64,000 bases of DNA, taken from positions 1-64,000 of the forward strand of contig NZ_WWCP01000013.1 in the NCBI RefSeq assembly GCF_009857505.1. The letters run 5' to 3'. The stretch's first letter is position 1. Each line of letters begins with the position of its first letter. Positions 45,168 to 55,506 of the stretch are shown one piece after another. The DNA is from Duganella lactea (GTDB lineage Bacteria; Pseudomonadota; Gammaproteobacteria; Burkholderiales; Burkholderiaceae_D). Made by a program: the position numbers and the translations under genes. The notes below the pieces were generated by a model. That model saw only the letters and a list, made by a program, of their open reading frames with translations. It did not search any database and was not told where the DNA came from.

Positions 45168-45875
45168 TCAGGCCTCGGCGCCCACGAACTGGCGATAGCC
45201 GCGCGCGCGCAAGGCGCAGGCCGGGCAGGTGCCGCAGCCATAGCCCCAGTCGTGCAGCGCGCCGCGCTCGCCCAGGTAGCAGGTGTGGGTGCCCTCGCGG
45301 ATCAGGTCCACCAGCGGCTGGCCGCCCAGTTCCTCGGCCAACTCCCAGGTCTGCTTTTTATCGCGCCACATCAGCGGCGTTTCCAGCTTGATGCGAGTGT
45401 CCATGCCCAAGTTGAGCGCGACCTGCAGCGCCTTCATGGTGTCGTCACGGCAGTCAGGGTAGCCGGAGAAGTCGGTTTCGCACATGCCGCCCACCAGCAC
45501 CGTCAGGCCGCGGCGGTAGGCCACGGTGGCGGCCACCGTCATGAACAGCAGGTTGCGGCCGGGGACGAAGGTGTTCGGCAAACCGTTGGCCTGGGTTTCA
45601 ATCGCGATGTCATGCGTCATGGCGGTCTGCGAGATGGCCGAGATCAGCGACAGGTCGATCATGTGGTCCTCGCCCAGCTTGGCGTCCCACGCGGCGGAAT
45701 GGGCGCGCAGGCCCTGCAGCAGTTGCGGGCGCACCGTCAGTTCGACCGCGTGGCGCTGGCCATAATCGAAACCAATGGTTTCAACCCGTGCATAGTTTTT
45801 CAGCGCCCAGGCGAGGCACGTGGTGGAGTCCTGGCCTCCGCTAAACAGGACCAGGGCGGAATCGGTAGGCAGCAT
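45168..45875 (-). CDS. queC: 7-cyano-7-deazaguanine synthase QueC
   Basis: A 235-residue QueC, which converts 7-carboxy-7-deazaguanine to preQ0 in queuosine biosynthesis using ATP and ammonia. The ATG at 45875 has GGAAAG upstream; a frame extension of seven codons is unlikely. The PP-loop motif is [14 protein letters not shown] near the start, GFDYGQRH follows, and the zinc-binding cysteines are in HTCYLGERG and [13 protein letters not shown] near the C-terminus. The stop codon touches the start of the diguanylate cyclase gene. Divergent from tamA over 90 bases; no other queuosine genes are in the window. Confidence 0.96.
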   Translation of the reverse strand: MLPTDSALVLFSGGQDSTTCLAWALKNYARVETIGFDYGQRHAVELTVRPQLLQGLRAHSAAWDAKLGEDHMIDLSLISAISQTAMTHDIAIETQANGLPNTFVPGRNLLFMTVAATVAYRRGLTVLVGGMCETDFSGYPDCRDDTMKALQVALNLGMDTRIKLETPLMWRDKKQTWELAEELGGQPLVDLIREGTHTCYLGERGALHDWGYGCGTCPACALRARGYRQFVGAEA

Positions 45876-45965
45876 AGTTCTTTCCAGATGAAGCAATATT
45901 ATTGGTACGCCATCTTTCAGGGCAATCCGGTAACATGCGTAAAACGCTCACCCCTATGGAATCTC

Positions 45966-47822
45966 ATGTTACCGGCATCGCCAGCAAAAAAACGGACAGG
46001 ATCACGAATTTTGGCACAAGTTGTCACAAAATGGGCCGTTGGCCTCTTTACGGCCCTGCTGGGGATGACCGCGCAGGCGGCGGACGGACTGCAATACGAG
46101 GTGCGCATCGAGGCGCCGGCCGAGGTGCGCGAACTGTTGCAGGACAACCTGGACCTGGTCCGTTATCGCGGCAACGAGCGCATCGACCGCGAACAACTGC
46201 AGCGGCTGGTGCGGGTGGCGCCGGAGCAGATCCGCACGCTGGTAGCCACCGATGGTTACTATTCGCCCGAGGTCAGCGCCACGCTGGACCGCGCATCGTC
46301 GGCCACGCCGGTGGTGCGGGTGCAAGTGACGCCGGGCGAGCCGGTGCGCGTGGGCGAGGTTGATCTGACCTTGCAGGGCTTCGCGCCCAATCCCGAACAG
46401 CCGGCCGACCGGCAGTTCGACATTGCCGCGCTAAAGGCCAGTTGGCCGCTGCGGCGCGGCGCGGTGTTCCGCCAGAGCGAGTGGGAGTCGGCCAAGCGTG
46501 CCATCCTGCGCTCGGTGGTGCAGACGCGCTATCCGCGCGCGCAACTGGTGGACAGCCGCGCCACGGTCGATCCGGAACAACGGCTGGCCAATCTGCAGGT
46601 GACCATCGACAGCGGCCCGGAGATGCGCTTCGGCGAGCTGCGCATCGAGGGCCTGAAGCGCTACCCGGCGTCGGTGGTCACCAATCTGAATCAGATTCAT
46701 CCCGGCGACTACTACAGCGAGGCGGCCTTGCAGGCCTACCAATCGCGCCTGCAGGACACCGGCTACTTCGCCAGCGTGGAAGTCAGCGCCGACACCAGCG
46801 CCATCCTCACCGAGCAGCTCGACGCCGCCGCCATGACGCCGCAGCAGAACGCCGCCGCCAGCATGGCGCCGTTGCCGCTGCTGGTGCGCGTGGTTGAGAA
46901 CAAGCGCAAGAACGTCAGCGCCGGCGTCGGTTATTCGACCAACACCGGCAACCGCGCGTCGCTGACGTATGACGATCTGTCGGTGTTCGGCCTGCGCTTG
47001 AAAAGCGCGCTGACGCTGGAAACCAAGAAGCAGACCGCCACCGGCAGCTTCTACTTCCCGGTCACGCCGGAGGGCTATAACGACAGCATCGGCGCCTCGT
47101 TTGAGCGCAGCGATATTTCGGGCGAGGTGACCAGCGTGGCCAGCCTGGCGGCCAAGCGCACCTGGGGCACGCCGCTGCTGGAACGCAATCTGACGCTGGA
47201 GCTGCTGACCGAGACCAAAACCGTGGGCGGCATCCCGTCCAGCCAGAGCAAGAGTTTGCCACTGACGTATGGCGTCACCTGGCGCAAGCTGGATAACCTG
47301 CTGTTCCCGACCAAGGGCTACGCGCTCAACGCGCAACTGGGCGGCGCGCTGCTGCCGGTGCTGACCGACGAGGCCTTCGTGCGGGGCTACCTGCGCGGCG
47401 TGACGTACCTGCCGCTGAGCGCGAACAGCAACGCGATCTTCCGCGGTGAGCTGGGCGGCCTGGCGTCGCGCAGCAAGAACGGCGTGCCGGCGGTGTATCT
47501 GTTCCGCGCCGGCGGCGACCAGTCGGTGCGCGGCTACGGCTATCAGGAGCTGGGCGTGCCGCTGGACGGCGCGATCACCGGCGGCCGCTATGTTGCCACC
47601 GCCAGCGCCGAGTATCAGTACTGGTTCAAGCCACAGTATGGCGCGGCGGTGTTCTACGACGCGGGTAACGCCGGCGACACGATCAGCGCGCTACATCCCA
47701 AGTCGGGTTATGGGGTTGGCGGCCGCTGGAAGAGTCCCGTGGGACCGATCAATGTCGACGTGGCGTATGGCCACGCGGTGCGTAAATATCGTTTGCACTT
47801 CTCGCTGGGATTCACCTTCTGA
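45966..47822 (+). CDS. tamA: Translocation and assembly module outer-membrane subunit TamA
   Basis: A 618-residue BamA-family (Omp85) protein. The start at 45966 (GGAA upstream) leaves a long n-region before the hydrophobic segment WAVGLFTALLGMTAQAA; a TTG at 46011 with AGGA upstream would give a more typical signal peptide, so the start is uncertain. Three POTRA domains (about 40-290) precede a 16-strand barrel containing the conserved VRGYGYQELG (the VRGF/Y motif of Omp85 proteins, in RAGGDQSVRGYGY) and ending HFSLGFTF. With TamB it helps insert autotransporters and outer-membrane proteins. tamB overlaps its stop by one base. Confidence 0.93.
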   Translation: MLPASPAKKRTGSRILAQVVTKWAVGLFTALLGMTAQAADGLQYEVRIEAPAEVRELLQDNLDLVRYRGNERIDREQLQRLVRVAPEQIRTLVATDGYYSPEVSATLDRASSATPVVRVQVTPGEPVRVGEVDLTLQGFAPNPEQPADRQFDIAALKASWPLRRGAVFRQSEWESAKRAILRSVVQTRYPRAQLVDSRATVDPEQRLANLQVTIDSGPEMRFGELRIEGLKRYPASVVTNLNQIHPGDYYSEAALQAYQSRLQDTGYFASVEVSADTSAILTEQLDAAAMTPQQNAAASMAPLPLLVRVVENKRKNVSAGVGYSTNTGNRASLTYDDLSVFGLRLKSALTLETKKQTATGSFYFPVTPEGYNDSIGASFERSDISGEVTSVASLAAKRTWGTPLLERNLTLELLTETKTVGGIPSSQSKSLPLTYGVTWRKLDNLLFPTKGYALNAQLGGALLPVLTDEAFVRGYLRGVTYLPLSANSNAIFRGELGGLASRSKNGVPAVYLFRAGGDQSVRGYGYQELGVPLDGAITGGRYVATASAEYQYWFKPQYGAAVFYDAGNAGDTISALHPKSGYGVGGRWKSPVGPINVDVAYGHAVRKYRLHFSLGFTF

Positions 47823-50800
47823 TGGCTGATCAACAAGACACTCCTCAAACAGACAACGCTGCCCCGCAACCGCGCCGGCGCTGGCCGCGCCGCGTGGCGA
47901 TCGGCTTCGGCGTGCTGATACTGCTGTTGGCCGGCGCCTTCTGGCTGCTAGGCCGCGAATCGACCTTGCAGCAGTTGGTGCAGCGCTTGTCCGCCGCCAG
48001 TGGCGGACAGATTACGGTGACGGGCGTCAGCGGTTCGCTGTATCACCGCATGCATATCGATAAGCTGGTGTACCGCTCGAAGGATAGCGTGGTGACGGCG
48101 GAGCAGATCGATATCAACTGGTCGCCGTTGCAGTATTTTTCGGAAGGGCTGACGATCAGCGAGCTGCATGCGCGCAGTCTGGTGGTGCAGAGTATGGGGC
48201 CGTCCGAGCCGGCCAGCATGCCGGCGTCGCTGGCGTCGCCGATCAAGCTGAGTATTGCCGATGGACGGCTGGACAAGCTGACCCTGAGCAGCGAGGCTGG
48301 CAGCGATGTCATTGAGCGTCTGCGCTTCCAGCTGGACGGCGACCGCAAAACATGGCGGCTGCAAAACGCCTCGGCGCACACCGCCTTCGGCGATATCAAG
48401 GCGGATGCGACCATCGCCGGCGACCAGCCGTTCGCGCTGAACGGCAAGGCGACGCTGGCGTATGGTGTCGCACCGGGCGCCGCGCAACTGGCTGTGCAGG
48501 CGGGCGGCGACCTGTCGCTGCTGTCGCTGAAACTGCAAGGCGCGGCGAATGGCGCGAGTGGCGAGGCGGCGTTGTCGCTGGCGCCGTTCGACAAGATCAT
48601 CCTGCGCGCCATCGACCTGACCGGCCGCGATCTCGATCCCGCCAGCTTCGACGCCGCCTGGCCGCAGGCAAAGCTCAGCCTCAAACTGAACGCCGCCATC
48701 GCGCCGGACCAGAAGCTCTCCGGCCAGTTCGCGCTGCTCAACCAGGGCAAGGCGGCGCCGCTGGATCAGAAAGGACTGCCGCTGCAAACCTTCAGCGGCC
48801 GGCTCGATGGCACGCTGAGCTCCTCGGTGCTGGACAACGTGCTGCTGGACCTGGGCGCGGCCGGCAAATTCACCGGCGGCGGCAAGGTAGACCGCGGCGG
48901 TCCGGAAGCCGGCATCGACGCCGCCCAGTTCAAACTGCGCACCGAACGCCTGGACCTGAAGCACATCCACACCAGTCTCGACAAGACGGCCATCGCCGGC
49001 GACATCACCGCCACCAGCACGCCGACCAAGCAGACGCTGAGCGCCGCTTTAGTGGACAAAGGCCTGCGCCTCGACCTGCAAGCCACGCTGGCCGACGCGC
49101 TGCTGCAACTGCACCAGCTCCGCCTGCAAGCCAGGAAAGGCAGCATCACCGCCACCGGCCAGGCCAGCCTGAAAGACAAGCAGCAATTCAGCGCCAAACT
49201 GACGGTTGACCATTTCGATCCATCCGCGTTGGGCGCCGCTTATCCGATCGCCGACCTGAATGCCGGCATCAACGCCAAAGGCGCGCTGACGCCGGCCTGG
49301 CAAGTGGCGGCCGACTTCAACATCAAGGCCAGCAAATTGATGGGCCAGGCCTTGACCGGCAACGGCAAGCTGAATGCGGACGCCAAACATATCAGCGGTG
49401 TCGATGCGCATCTGTCGCTGGCGCAGAACACCGCTGACGTCAGCGGCAGTTTCGGCGCGCCGGGCGAGCAGTTGAAGTGGAAGATCGACGCGCGCCAGTT
49501 GTCCGCCGTGAACAGCGATTTGCTGGGCGCGATCAGCGCCACCGGCGTGGTCACCGGCAGCATGGAGGCGCCGCGCAGCAGCTTCGAGGCCGACGCGCGC
49601 GGCCTGGCTTTCGCTTCGGCCAAGCGGGCTTCGGACAGCCTGATACACGCTTCAGGCGATGTGGCGATGGTCAAAGGCACGCCGGAGTTGAAAATGACCG
49701 GCAGCATCCAGCGCGTGAACCCGGCCAGCTTTGGCGCGGCGCAAGCGGGCGCCATCAACGCCACTTTCAGCGGCGACGCGCGCCTGGCCGACGACTGGCG
49801 CGCGGCGCTGAACCTGGCGTTACAACCCTCCACCTTCGCCAATGCGCCGTTGTCGGGCTACGCGAAGCTGACCGCCACCAAGGGCGCGATCAGCAATACC
49901 GATATCGATTTTCATCTTGCCTCCAACAGCTTGCAGGCAAAGGGCAGCTTCGGCAGCGCGGCCGATAAGCTGGAGTGGAAACTCGACGCGCCGCAGCTTG
50001 GCGCGCTTGGGCCGCAGTTTGGCGGCGCGCTGCGCGCCAGCGGCACCGCGTCCGGCACCAGCGCCCGCCCCGCCATCGCGCTCACCCTCGACGGCAGCAA
50101 TCTGCGCGCCCCCGGCCAGCAGCAGATCGGCGCCATCCGCGGCAGCGCCACGCTGGGCAACACGATCGCGATGGCGAGCGGCACGACGACAGCGCCACGC
50201 GGCAATGCACGCGGCACTGCGGCGGCGAGCGTGATGGCCGACGTGCCGCTGGTGAGCGACATCGAGATCACCCGCTACGTCTCACCCGGCCTCTCGCTCG
50301 ACCGCGCGCGGCTGCAAACCAGCGGCACGCGCTCGGCCCACACCATCCAGCTAAGCGCCGCCAATCCGGACTTCGACGCCGCGCTGCGCGTCAAAGGCGG
50401 CTGGTCCGACGACACGTGGACCGGCGCCATCGACACCCTGCAAAACCGCGGCCGCTTCGCGTTCACGCTGGCCGCGCCGGCGCCGCTCAAGCTTAGCGCC
50501 GCGCCGGATACCGGCGTGGCCGGCCTGCTCAAGCCCGAGCAGATCGCCCTCGGCGGCACCGTGATCAATCTGCCCAGCGGCAGCATCCGCATCGACAATC
50601 TGGAGAAAAACGGCGCCACCTGGCGCAGCAACGGCCGCGCCGCCGGCGTGCCGGTCAACTATCTGGCGCAGCTGTCGACCGCCTGGCGCGACAACGTCCG
50701 CAGCGACATGACCATTGGCGCCGAATGGGGCCTCAATCTGCAAGCGGCCACGCGCACGCTGGCCGGCATGGTCCACGTCTACCGCGAACAGGGCGACCTG

Positions 50801-52297
50801 ACCATCACCGGCGCCGACCTGCCGCAAGCGCTCGGCCTGCGCACGCTGGACGCGCGCGCCGACGTCAACGACGGCACGCTGCGCGTCCAGTTCAACGTGG
50901 ACGGCACCCGCGCCGGCCAGGCGAAACTGGACGCCAGCGCGCAATTGAAAGACGGCCGCCTGGCCGACGACAGCAGCTTCACCCTGAGCGGCAGCGCCAA
51001 CATGGGTTCCCTGGCCTGGCTGGCGCCACTGGCCGGCCAACCGGGTCTGGAAATCGATGGCGCCCTGCGCATGGATGTCAGCGGCGGCGGCACCATCGCC
51101 GCGCCGCAGCTGAGCGGTGATATCACCGGCGACAAGCTGGTGGTAAGCTGGCTCGATCAAGGCATCAAGCTGCGCAACGGCCAGTTGCAAGCGCGCCTGA
51201 CCGGCGACCAGCTGCAACTGCAAAAACTGACCTTCGACGGCAACCAGGGCCGCGCGCAGGCCGATGGCTGGATACGTTACGCGGCCAATGAAGCGACCAT
51301 GCAGCTCAATCTCAACGCCGACAAACTGGAAGTGCTGTCGCGGCCCGACCGCATTCTGGTCATCAGCGGCACCAGCAGCCTGGTACGCGACGCCAAACAC
51401 TTCCAGCTGGACGGCAAGCTGCGCGCCGACCGCGCCCGCATCGAACTGGCCGGCGCCGACACGCCGACGCTGAGCGACGACGTGGTCATCGTCGGCAAGG
51501 ACGTGCCGTCGGCGAAGGCGCCGCAAGGCCTGCCGCTCAATGTCGATCTCGAAGCGGACCTCGGCAACGACTTCAATCTGAAAGGCAAAGGCCTGGATGC
51601 GCAGCTGGCAGGATCGCTGCGCATCCGCGTCGCCGACCGCCGGCCGCCGCGCATCACCGGCAGCATCCGCGTGGTCAACGGCACCTATGCGGCGTATGGC
51701 CAGAAGCTGGCGATCGACCGCGGCGTGATCAACTTCACCGGCGCCTACGACAATCCGGGCCTGAACATCCTCGCCGTGCGCCGCCGTCCGGAAGGCGAGG
51801 CGCTGAGCGAAACCAATGTGGAAGCCGGGGTCGAGGTGCGCGGCACCGCGCTGGCGCCACAGGCCAAGCTAGTCTCCACGCCGGCCGTGTCGGACAGCGA
51901 CAAACTGGCGTGGCTGGTACTGGGCCACGGCATCGACAACACCCAAGGCAACGACATGGCGCTGCTCAGCACTGCCGCCGGCGCGCTGTTCGGCGGTGGC
52001 GGCCAGGGCAAACTGGCCAACGCGCTGGGATTGGATGAACTGGGCGTCGGCCAGGCGGCCGGCACCTCGACCGCCGGCACGGGCGCCGGAACCGGCGCGG
52101 CCACCGGCTTGCAGAACACCGTGGTCACGGTCGGCAAGCGCATCTCGTCGCGCGCCTACCTGAGTTTTGAACAGGGCGCGAGCAGCGCGACCAGCCTGGT
52201 GAAGCTGAAGTACAAGCTCAATCCGCGCATCACGCTGCAGTTCCAGACCGGCACCAACAACGCGCTGGACGTGCTCTACACCTGGGCCTTCGACTAG
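47822..52297 (+). CDS. tamB: Translocation and assembly module inner-membrane subunit TamB
   Basis: A 1491-residue TamB/DUF490 protein, anchored in the inner membrane by one helix (residues about 25-42, VAIGFGVLILLLAGAFWLL) and spanning the periplasm as a long beta-taco groove. The N-terminal part shows the usual LQQLVQRLSAASGGQITVTG, and the C-terminal DUF490 region ends in VKLKYKLNPRITLQFQTGTNNALDVLYTWAFD (split mention; last 32 residues), which interacts with TamA. Its ATG overlaps the tamA stop (TGATG). TamB is now linked to phospholipid transport to the outer membrane as well as protein insertion. Confidence 0.93.
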   Translation: MADQQDTPQTDNAAPQPRRRWPRRVAIGFGVLILLLAGAFWLLGRESTLQQLVQRLSAASGGQITVTGVSGSLYHRMHIDKLVYRSKDSVVTAEQIDINWSPLQYFSEGLTISELHARSLVVQSMGPSEPASMPASLASPIKLSIADGRLDKLTLSSEAGSDVIERLRFQLDGDRKTWRLQNASAHTAFGDIKADATIAGDQPFALNGKATLAYGVAPGAAQLAVQAGGDLSLLSLKLQGAANGASGEAALSLAPFDKIILRAIDLTGRDLDPASFDAAWPQAKLSLKLNAAIAPDQKLSGQFALLNQGKAAPLDQKGLPLQTFSGRLDGTLSSSVLDNVLLDLGAAGKFTGGGKVDRGGPEAGIDAAQFKLRTERLDLKHIHTSLDKTAIAGDITATSTPTKQTLSAALVDKGLRLDLQATLADALLQLHQLRLQARKGSITATGQASLKDKQQFSAKLTVDHFDPSALGAAYPIADLNAGINAKGALTPAWQVAADFNIKASKLMGQALTGNGKLNADAKHISGVDAHLSLAQNTADVSGSFGAPGEQLKWKIDARQLSAVNSDLLGAISATGVVTGSMEAPRSSFEADARGLAFASAKRASDSLIHASGDVAMVKGTPELKMTGSIQRVNPASFGAAQAGAINATFSGDARLADDWRAALNLALQPSTFANAPLSGYAKLTATKGAISNTDIDFHLASNSLQAKGSFGSAADKLEWKLDAPQLGALGPQFGGALRASGTASGTSARPAIALTLDGSNLRAPGQQQIGAIRGSATLGNTIAMASGTTTAPRGNARGTAAASVMADVPLVSDIEITRYVSPGLSLDRARLQTSGTRSAHTIQLSAANPDFDAALRVKGGWSDDTWTGAIDTLQNRGRFAFTLAAPAPLKLSAAPDTGVAGLLKPEQIALGGTVINLPSGSIRIDNLEKNGATWRSNGRAAGVPVNYLAQLSTAWRDNVRSDMTIGAEWGLNLQAATRTLAGMVHVYREQGDLTITGADLPQALGLRTLDARADVNDGTLRVQFNVDGTRAGQAKLDASAQLKDGRLADDSSFTLSGSANMGSLAWLAPLAGQPGLEIDGALRMDVSGGGTIAAPQLSGDITGDKLVVSWLDQGIKLRNGQLQARLTGDQLQLQKLTFDGNQGRAQADGWIRYAANEATMQLNLNADKLEVLSRPDRILVISGTSSLVRDAKHFQLDGKLRADRARIELAGADTPTLSDDVVIVGKDVPSAKAPQGLPLNVDLEADLGNDFNLKGKGLDAQLAGSLRIRVADRRPPRITGSIRVVNGTYAAYGQKLAIDRGVINFTGAYDNPGLNILAVRRRPEGEALSETNVEAGVEVRGTALAPQAKLVSTPAVSDSDKLAWLVLGHGIDNTQGNDMALLSTAAGALFGGGGQGKLANALGLDELGVGQAAGTSTAGTGAGTGAATGLQNTVVTVGKRISSRAYLSFEQGASSATSLVKLKYKLNPRITLQFQTGTNNALDVLYTWAFD

Positions 52298-52355
52298 CGC
52301 GGATGGTGGAATAACCGCATGATGGTCGCCCCTGGCAAAACCCAAGCATCCTATG

Positions 52356-54812
52356 TTATAGGCTGGCGTGGCGCACGTATTTGTCCAGCCACGCGTTGGT
52401 CTCGTACAACATGTGCAGAATGGATTCGCGGGCGCGGTAGGCGTGCGATTCGTTCGGCAGCATCACCAGCCGCGCCGTGCCGCCCAGCCCCTTGATCGCC
52501 TGGAACATGCGCTCGCTCTGCAGCGGGAAGGTGCCGGCGTTGCTGTCTTCCGCGCCGTGGATCAACAGCAGCGCATCCTTGATCTTGTCGGCGTTATTAA
52601 ACGGCGACATCGCCTGATACACGGCCGGCGCCTGCCAGTACGGCCGCTCCTCGGCCTGGAAGCCGAACGGCGTCAGCGTGCGGTTGTAGGCGCCGCTGCG
52701 CGCGATGCCGGCGCGGAACAGGCGCGTATGCGCCAGCAGGTTGGCCGTCATGAAGGCGCCATACGAGTGGCCGCCGATGGCGATGCGATGGCGGTCGGCC
52801 ACGCCGCGCCGCACCACCTCGTCCACCGCCGCCTCGGCCGACGCCACCAGCTGCGGCAGATAGGTATCGTTGGGTTCCTCGTCGCCGCTGCCGACGATCG
52901 GGAACGAGGGATTGTCCAGCACCGCGAAGCCCATCGCCAGGAAGGCCGCCGGCCCCCAGTAACTGACGGCGTTGAAGCGGTACGGCGAACCGCTGGTCTG
53001 GCTGGCCGCGCCGGCCGATTTGAACTCCTGCGGATAGGCCCACATCAGCAGCGGCAGCGGACCGTCGCGCGCGGCGTCATAGGCGGGTGGCAGCATCAGC
53101 GTGGCGGTCAGTTCGACACCGTCGGCGCGCGGGTAGCGGATCTGCTCTTTCACCACATCCTTCAGTTGCGGCGTGGGATGTGGATACTCGGTCAGCGCGG
53201 TCAGTTGTTCGCCTTCCGGCTTGCGCAAATCGCGCAGATAGTAATTCGGCCTTTCGGTCGGCGACTCGCGCGTGGTGAGCAGCAGCGTGCCATCGTCGTT
53301 CAGCACCGCCGCCACGTTCTCGAAATACGGCGCGGCGCTCTGGAACAGGCGTTCTTTCTTCCTGGTGGTCAGGCTCAGACGGTCGATGAACGGGCGGTCG
53401 CCTTCCGGCGTGGCACCGGCGCCATCCAGCAGCACCGTGGTACCGGGACCGATCAGCAGGCGCGGGAAGCCGTTGGCGTCGGCGCGCATCACCGGCGATC
53501 CGGGGCTGTTGTAGCGGTCCTCGTAGGAACCCGCATGGATCAGCTCCGGCGGCGTTGCCAGGTGTCCCGGCTCGATCATCCACTGCTTGTAGTCGCGCGT
53601 CTTGTGCCAACGCTCGTTGATCAGCGCCACATCGTCGCGCCCCCAGGCAATGCCGGCGTAGCGCATCGTCAGCCGCGCCATGACCAGCGGCGGTTCGCGG
53701 AACGGCGCCGCGTGCAGCATCACCAGGTCGCGGATGCCATCGACCACCTCGCGCGCCGGATCGCCGCCGTCCTGCGCCTCCGCCCACGCCAGGCTGGCCG
53801 GCGCGTCGGCGCGCCACGACACATGGCGCACGCCTTCGGATACGGCGTCATTCCCCGGCGGCAGTCCCTCTTCCAGCGGCAGGTTGGCCACCGTGTGCAC
53901 CACATCGCCATACAGATCGCGCACCTCCAGCCGCTCGCCGAAGCTGGACGCCGGCACGATGTACGAATACGGCCGCGTGATGCTCTGCGTGAGGATGTAC
54001 TGGCCGCCCGGCGCGATCGAGGTGCGCGAGAACTGCCCCGGCGCGCCCACCAGCCGCGTTTTGCCGTGCAGGTCCACCATCGCCATCTGTACCGTGATGT
54101 AGTACTCGAACAGACGCGCGTCGTCCTCGTTCTTCAGCAGATCCTGATAAGTGCGCAGCTGGCGCACCTGGCCGTCGGACGTGCTGTCCTGCTCTATCGG
54201 CCCGGCCGGAATGCCGCTCGATACCGGCGCCTTGCCGATGCCGGCCGGACGCCAGTGCACCAGCAGCGCGCTGCTGTCGGGCAACCAGTTGAAGCCGCGC
54301 GTGAGCACCGCCGACAAAGGCTGCGGCGACAGCTTGCGCGCCTTGCACTCGGCGATATCGACCACCCACAATTCCAACGCGCCGCGCGCGCCCTTCAGCG
54401 CCACATGCGAGAAGGCCAGATAGCGCTGATCCGGCGACCAGCTTAAATCCGACAGCCGCAAATTGCGCGGCAAGCCGCGTACGCGGCGCTCCTTGCGCGT
54501 GGCGACGTCGAGCAAGGACAGATCGGTGCCGAACGAAAAACGGGACGAGGAACAAGTGCGCGGATTGATGCGCAAACCGGCCAGCTTCAGCTCCGGCTGC
54601 GCCACTTCGGCGATGCCGGGCAACGACGGCGTTTGCACCACGGCGATGATGTCGCGCCGCGGGCTCAGGCTCAAGGCCGGCGTGCGCGCCGCGTCGACAA
54701 TGGCCTGCAAGGGCACGGGCGGAAGACGATAGCCTCCCTGCTGCGTGCCGGCTTGCGGCGAGGCGGCCATCAGGCCCAGATTCAACGGCAGCACGGATAA
54801 AGGTTGGTTCAT
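52356..54812 (-). CDS. S9-family prolyl-oligopeptidase-like serine peptidase
   Basis: An 818-residue S9 peptidase close to the glutamyl endopeptidase (S9D) subgroup. A beta-propeller-like N-terminal half (SPDQRYLAFSHVALKGA, FNWLPDSSALLVHWRPAG) is followed by the catalytic alpha/beta hydrolase domain with S683 in GGHSYGAF, D756 in HGAEDSN and H790 in NESHAYRA, giving a complete triad. The N-terminus MNQPLSVLPLNLGLMAASPQ does not look like a strong signal peptide, so it may be cytosolic, whereas several relatives are exported. It stands alone, convergent with tamB and divergent from the CcdC-like gene. Confidence 0.9.
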   Translation of the reverse strand: MNQPLSVLPLNLGLMAASPQAGTQQGGYRLPPVPLQAIVDAARTPALSLSPRRDIIAVVQTPSLPGIAEVAQPELKLAGLRINPRTCSSSRFSFGTDLSLLDVATRKERRVRGLPRNLRLSDLSWSPDQRYLAFSHVALKGARGALELWVVDIAECKARKLSPQPLSAVLTRGFNWLPDSSALLVHWRPAGIGKAPVSSGIPAGPIEQDSTSDGQVRQLRTYQDLLKNEDDARLFEYYITVQMAMVDLHGKTRLVGAPGQFSRTSIAPGGQYILTQSITRPYSYIVPASSFGERLEVRDLYGDVVHTVANLPLEEGLPPGNDAVSEGVRHVSWRADAPASLAWAEAQDGGDPAREVVDGIRDLVMLHAAPFREPPLVMARLTMRYAGIAWGRDDVALINERWHKTRDYKQWMIEPGHLATPPELIHAGSYEDRYNSPGSPVMRADANGFPRLLIGPGTTVLLDGAGATPEGDRPFIDRLSLTTRKKERLFQSAAPYFENVAAVLNDDGTLLLTTRESPTERPNYYLRDLRKPEGEQLTALTEYPHPTPQLKDVVKEQIRYPRADGVELTATLMLPPAYDAARDGPLPLLMWAYPQEFKSAGAASQTSGSPYRFNAVSYWGPAAFLAMGFAVLDNPSFPIVGSGDEEPNDTYLPQLVASAEAAVDEVVRRGVADRHRIAIGGHSYGAFMTANLLAHTRLFRAGIARSGAYNRTLTPFGFQAEERPYWQAPAVYQAMSPFNNADKIKDALLLIHGAEDSNAGTFPLQSERMFQAIKGLGGTARLVMLPNESHAYRARESILHMLYETNAWLDKYVRHASL

Positions 54813-54905
54813 GGATGTCCTTTCGGTCCAGTTTGCTCATGCTAGCCGTGATTGTCAATCCGTGCCGTACAATCACGGTTTTCAGATTTCGCATTTGGAC
54901 ACATT

Positions 54906-55439
54906 ATGGAAATGACCACACTCGTGTTGCTGTTGCTCGTACCGCTGGCGGTCTGGCGCATCTATTCGCGCCTGAAGGTAGTGCTGGGCAGGACCAAGTC
55001 CGAGCTGTGGCGCCACTACGCCACACTGGCGGTGATGGTGCTACTGCTGTTGGTGGTGGCGGTGCAGAACATCGGTAACTGGACCGCGATGGCGGCGCTG
55101 CTGGCCGGCGCCGTGGTGGGCGGCATGCTGGGGCAATTCAGCATGAAGCGCAGCCGCCTGGAGAACCGCGCCGAGGGCTTCTTTTACACGCAGGACCGCA
55201 AGCTTGGCCTGCTGGTCATTATGCTGTTCGTCAGCCGTTTGATCTACCGTTTGTTCGAGGCGTATCTGCACATGCACAACGGCCTGCCGCTCGATCCGGA
55301 CTTCCTCGGCCAGCCGCTGACCGCGTGGCTGTTTGGTTTGCTGAGTGGCTTCTATGGCGTCTACGCCACACTGCTGATTCAGTGGCGCCGCACGCAAAAG
55401 CCGGTGCCGCGGCCTATCGATATTTTCGACATCAAGTAA
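54906..55439 (+). CDS. CcdC-like multi-pass membrane protein
   Basis: A 177-residue membrane protein of the DUF1453/CcdC-like type. Four hydrophobic segments are visible: residues 3-20 (TTLVLLLLVPLAVWRIY), 37-55 (ATLAVMVLLLLVVAVQNIG), 58-76 and 143-160 (LTAWLFGLLSGFYGVYATLL), with a more polar amphipathic region around FVSRLIYRLFEAYL. The start at 54906 puts a membrane segment at once after the initiator, and another ATG two codons later is equivalent. CcdC relatives were first noted near cytochrome-c maturation genes, but the role is uncertain. It is followed by a convergent terminator. Confidence 0.75.
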   Translation: MEMTTLVLLLLVPLAVWRIYSRLKVVLGRTKSELWRHYATLAVMVLLLLVVAVQNIGNWTAMAALLAGAVVGGMLGQFSMKRSRLENRAEGFFYTQDRKLGLLVIMLFVSRLIYRLFEAYLHMHNGLPLDPDFLGQPLTAWLFGLLSGFYGVYATLLIQWRRTQKPVPRPIDIFDIK

Positions 55440-55458
55440 GTGACCAATAGGTCAAAGC

Positions 55459-55484
55459 AAAGGGCCGCGACAAGGCGGCCCTTT
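55459..55484. terminator. Bidirectional terminator between CcdC-like and SMC genes
   Basis: AAAGGGCCGC (55459-55468) pairs with GCGGCCCTTT (55475-55484) around a six-base loop. With A residues at one side and T at the other it can serve both convergent genes. Confidence 0.85.
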
Positions 55485-55506
55485 CGGTGATTCAGCGGCT
55501 CGTTAA

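Noticed and set aside
44274..45965. Long upstream extension of the tamA frame
   Set aside because: It runs antisense through the cyclase and queC genes; the family-like tamA sequence starts only near 45966.
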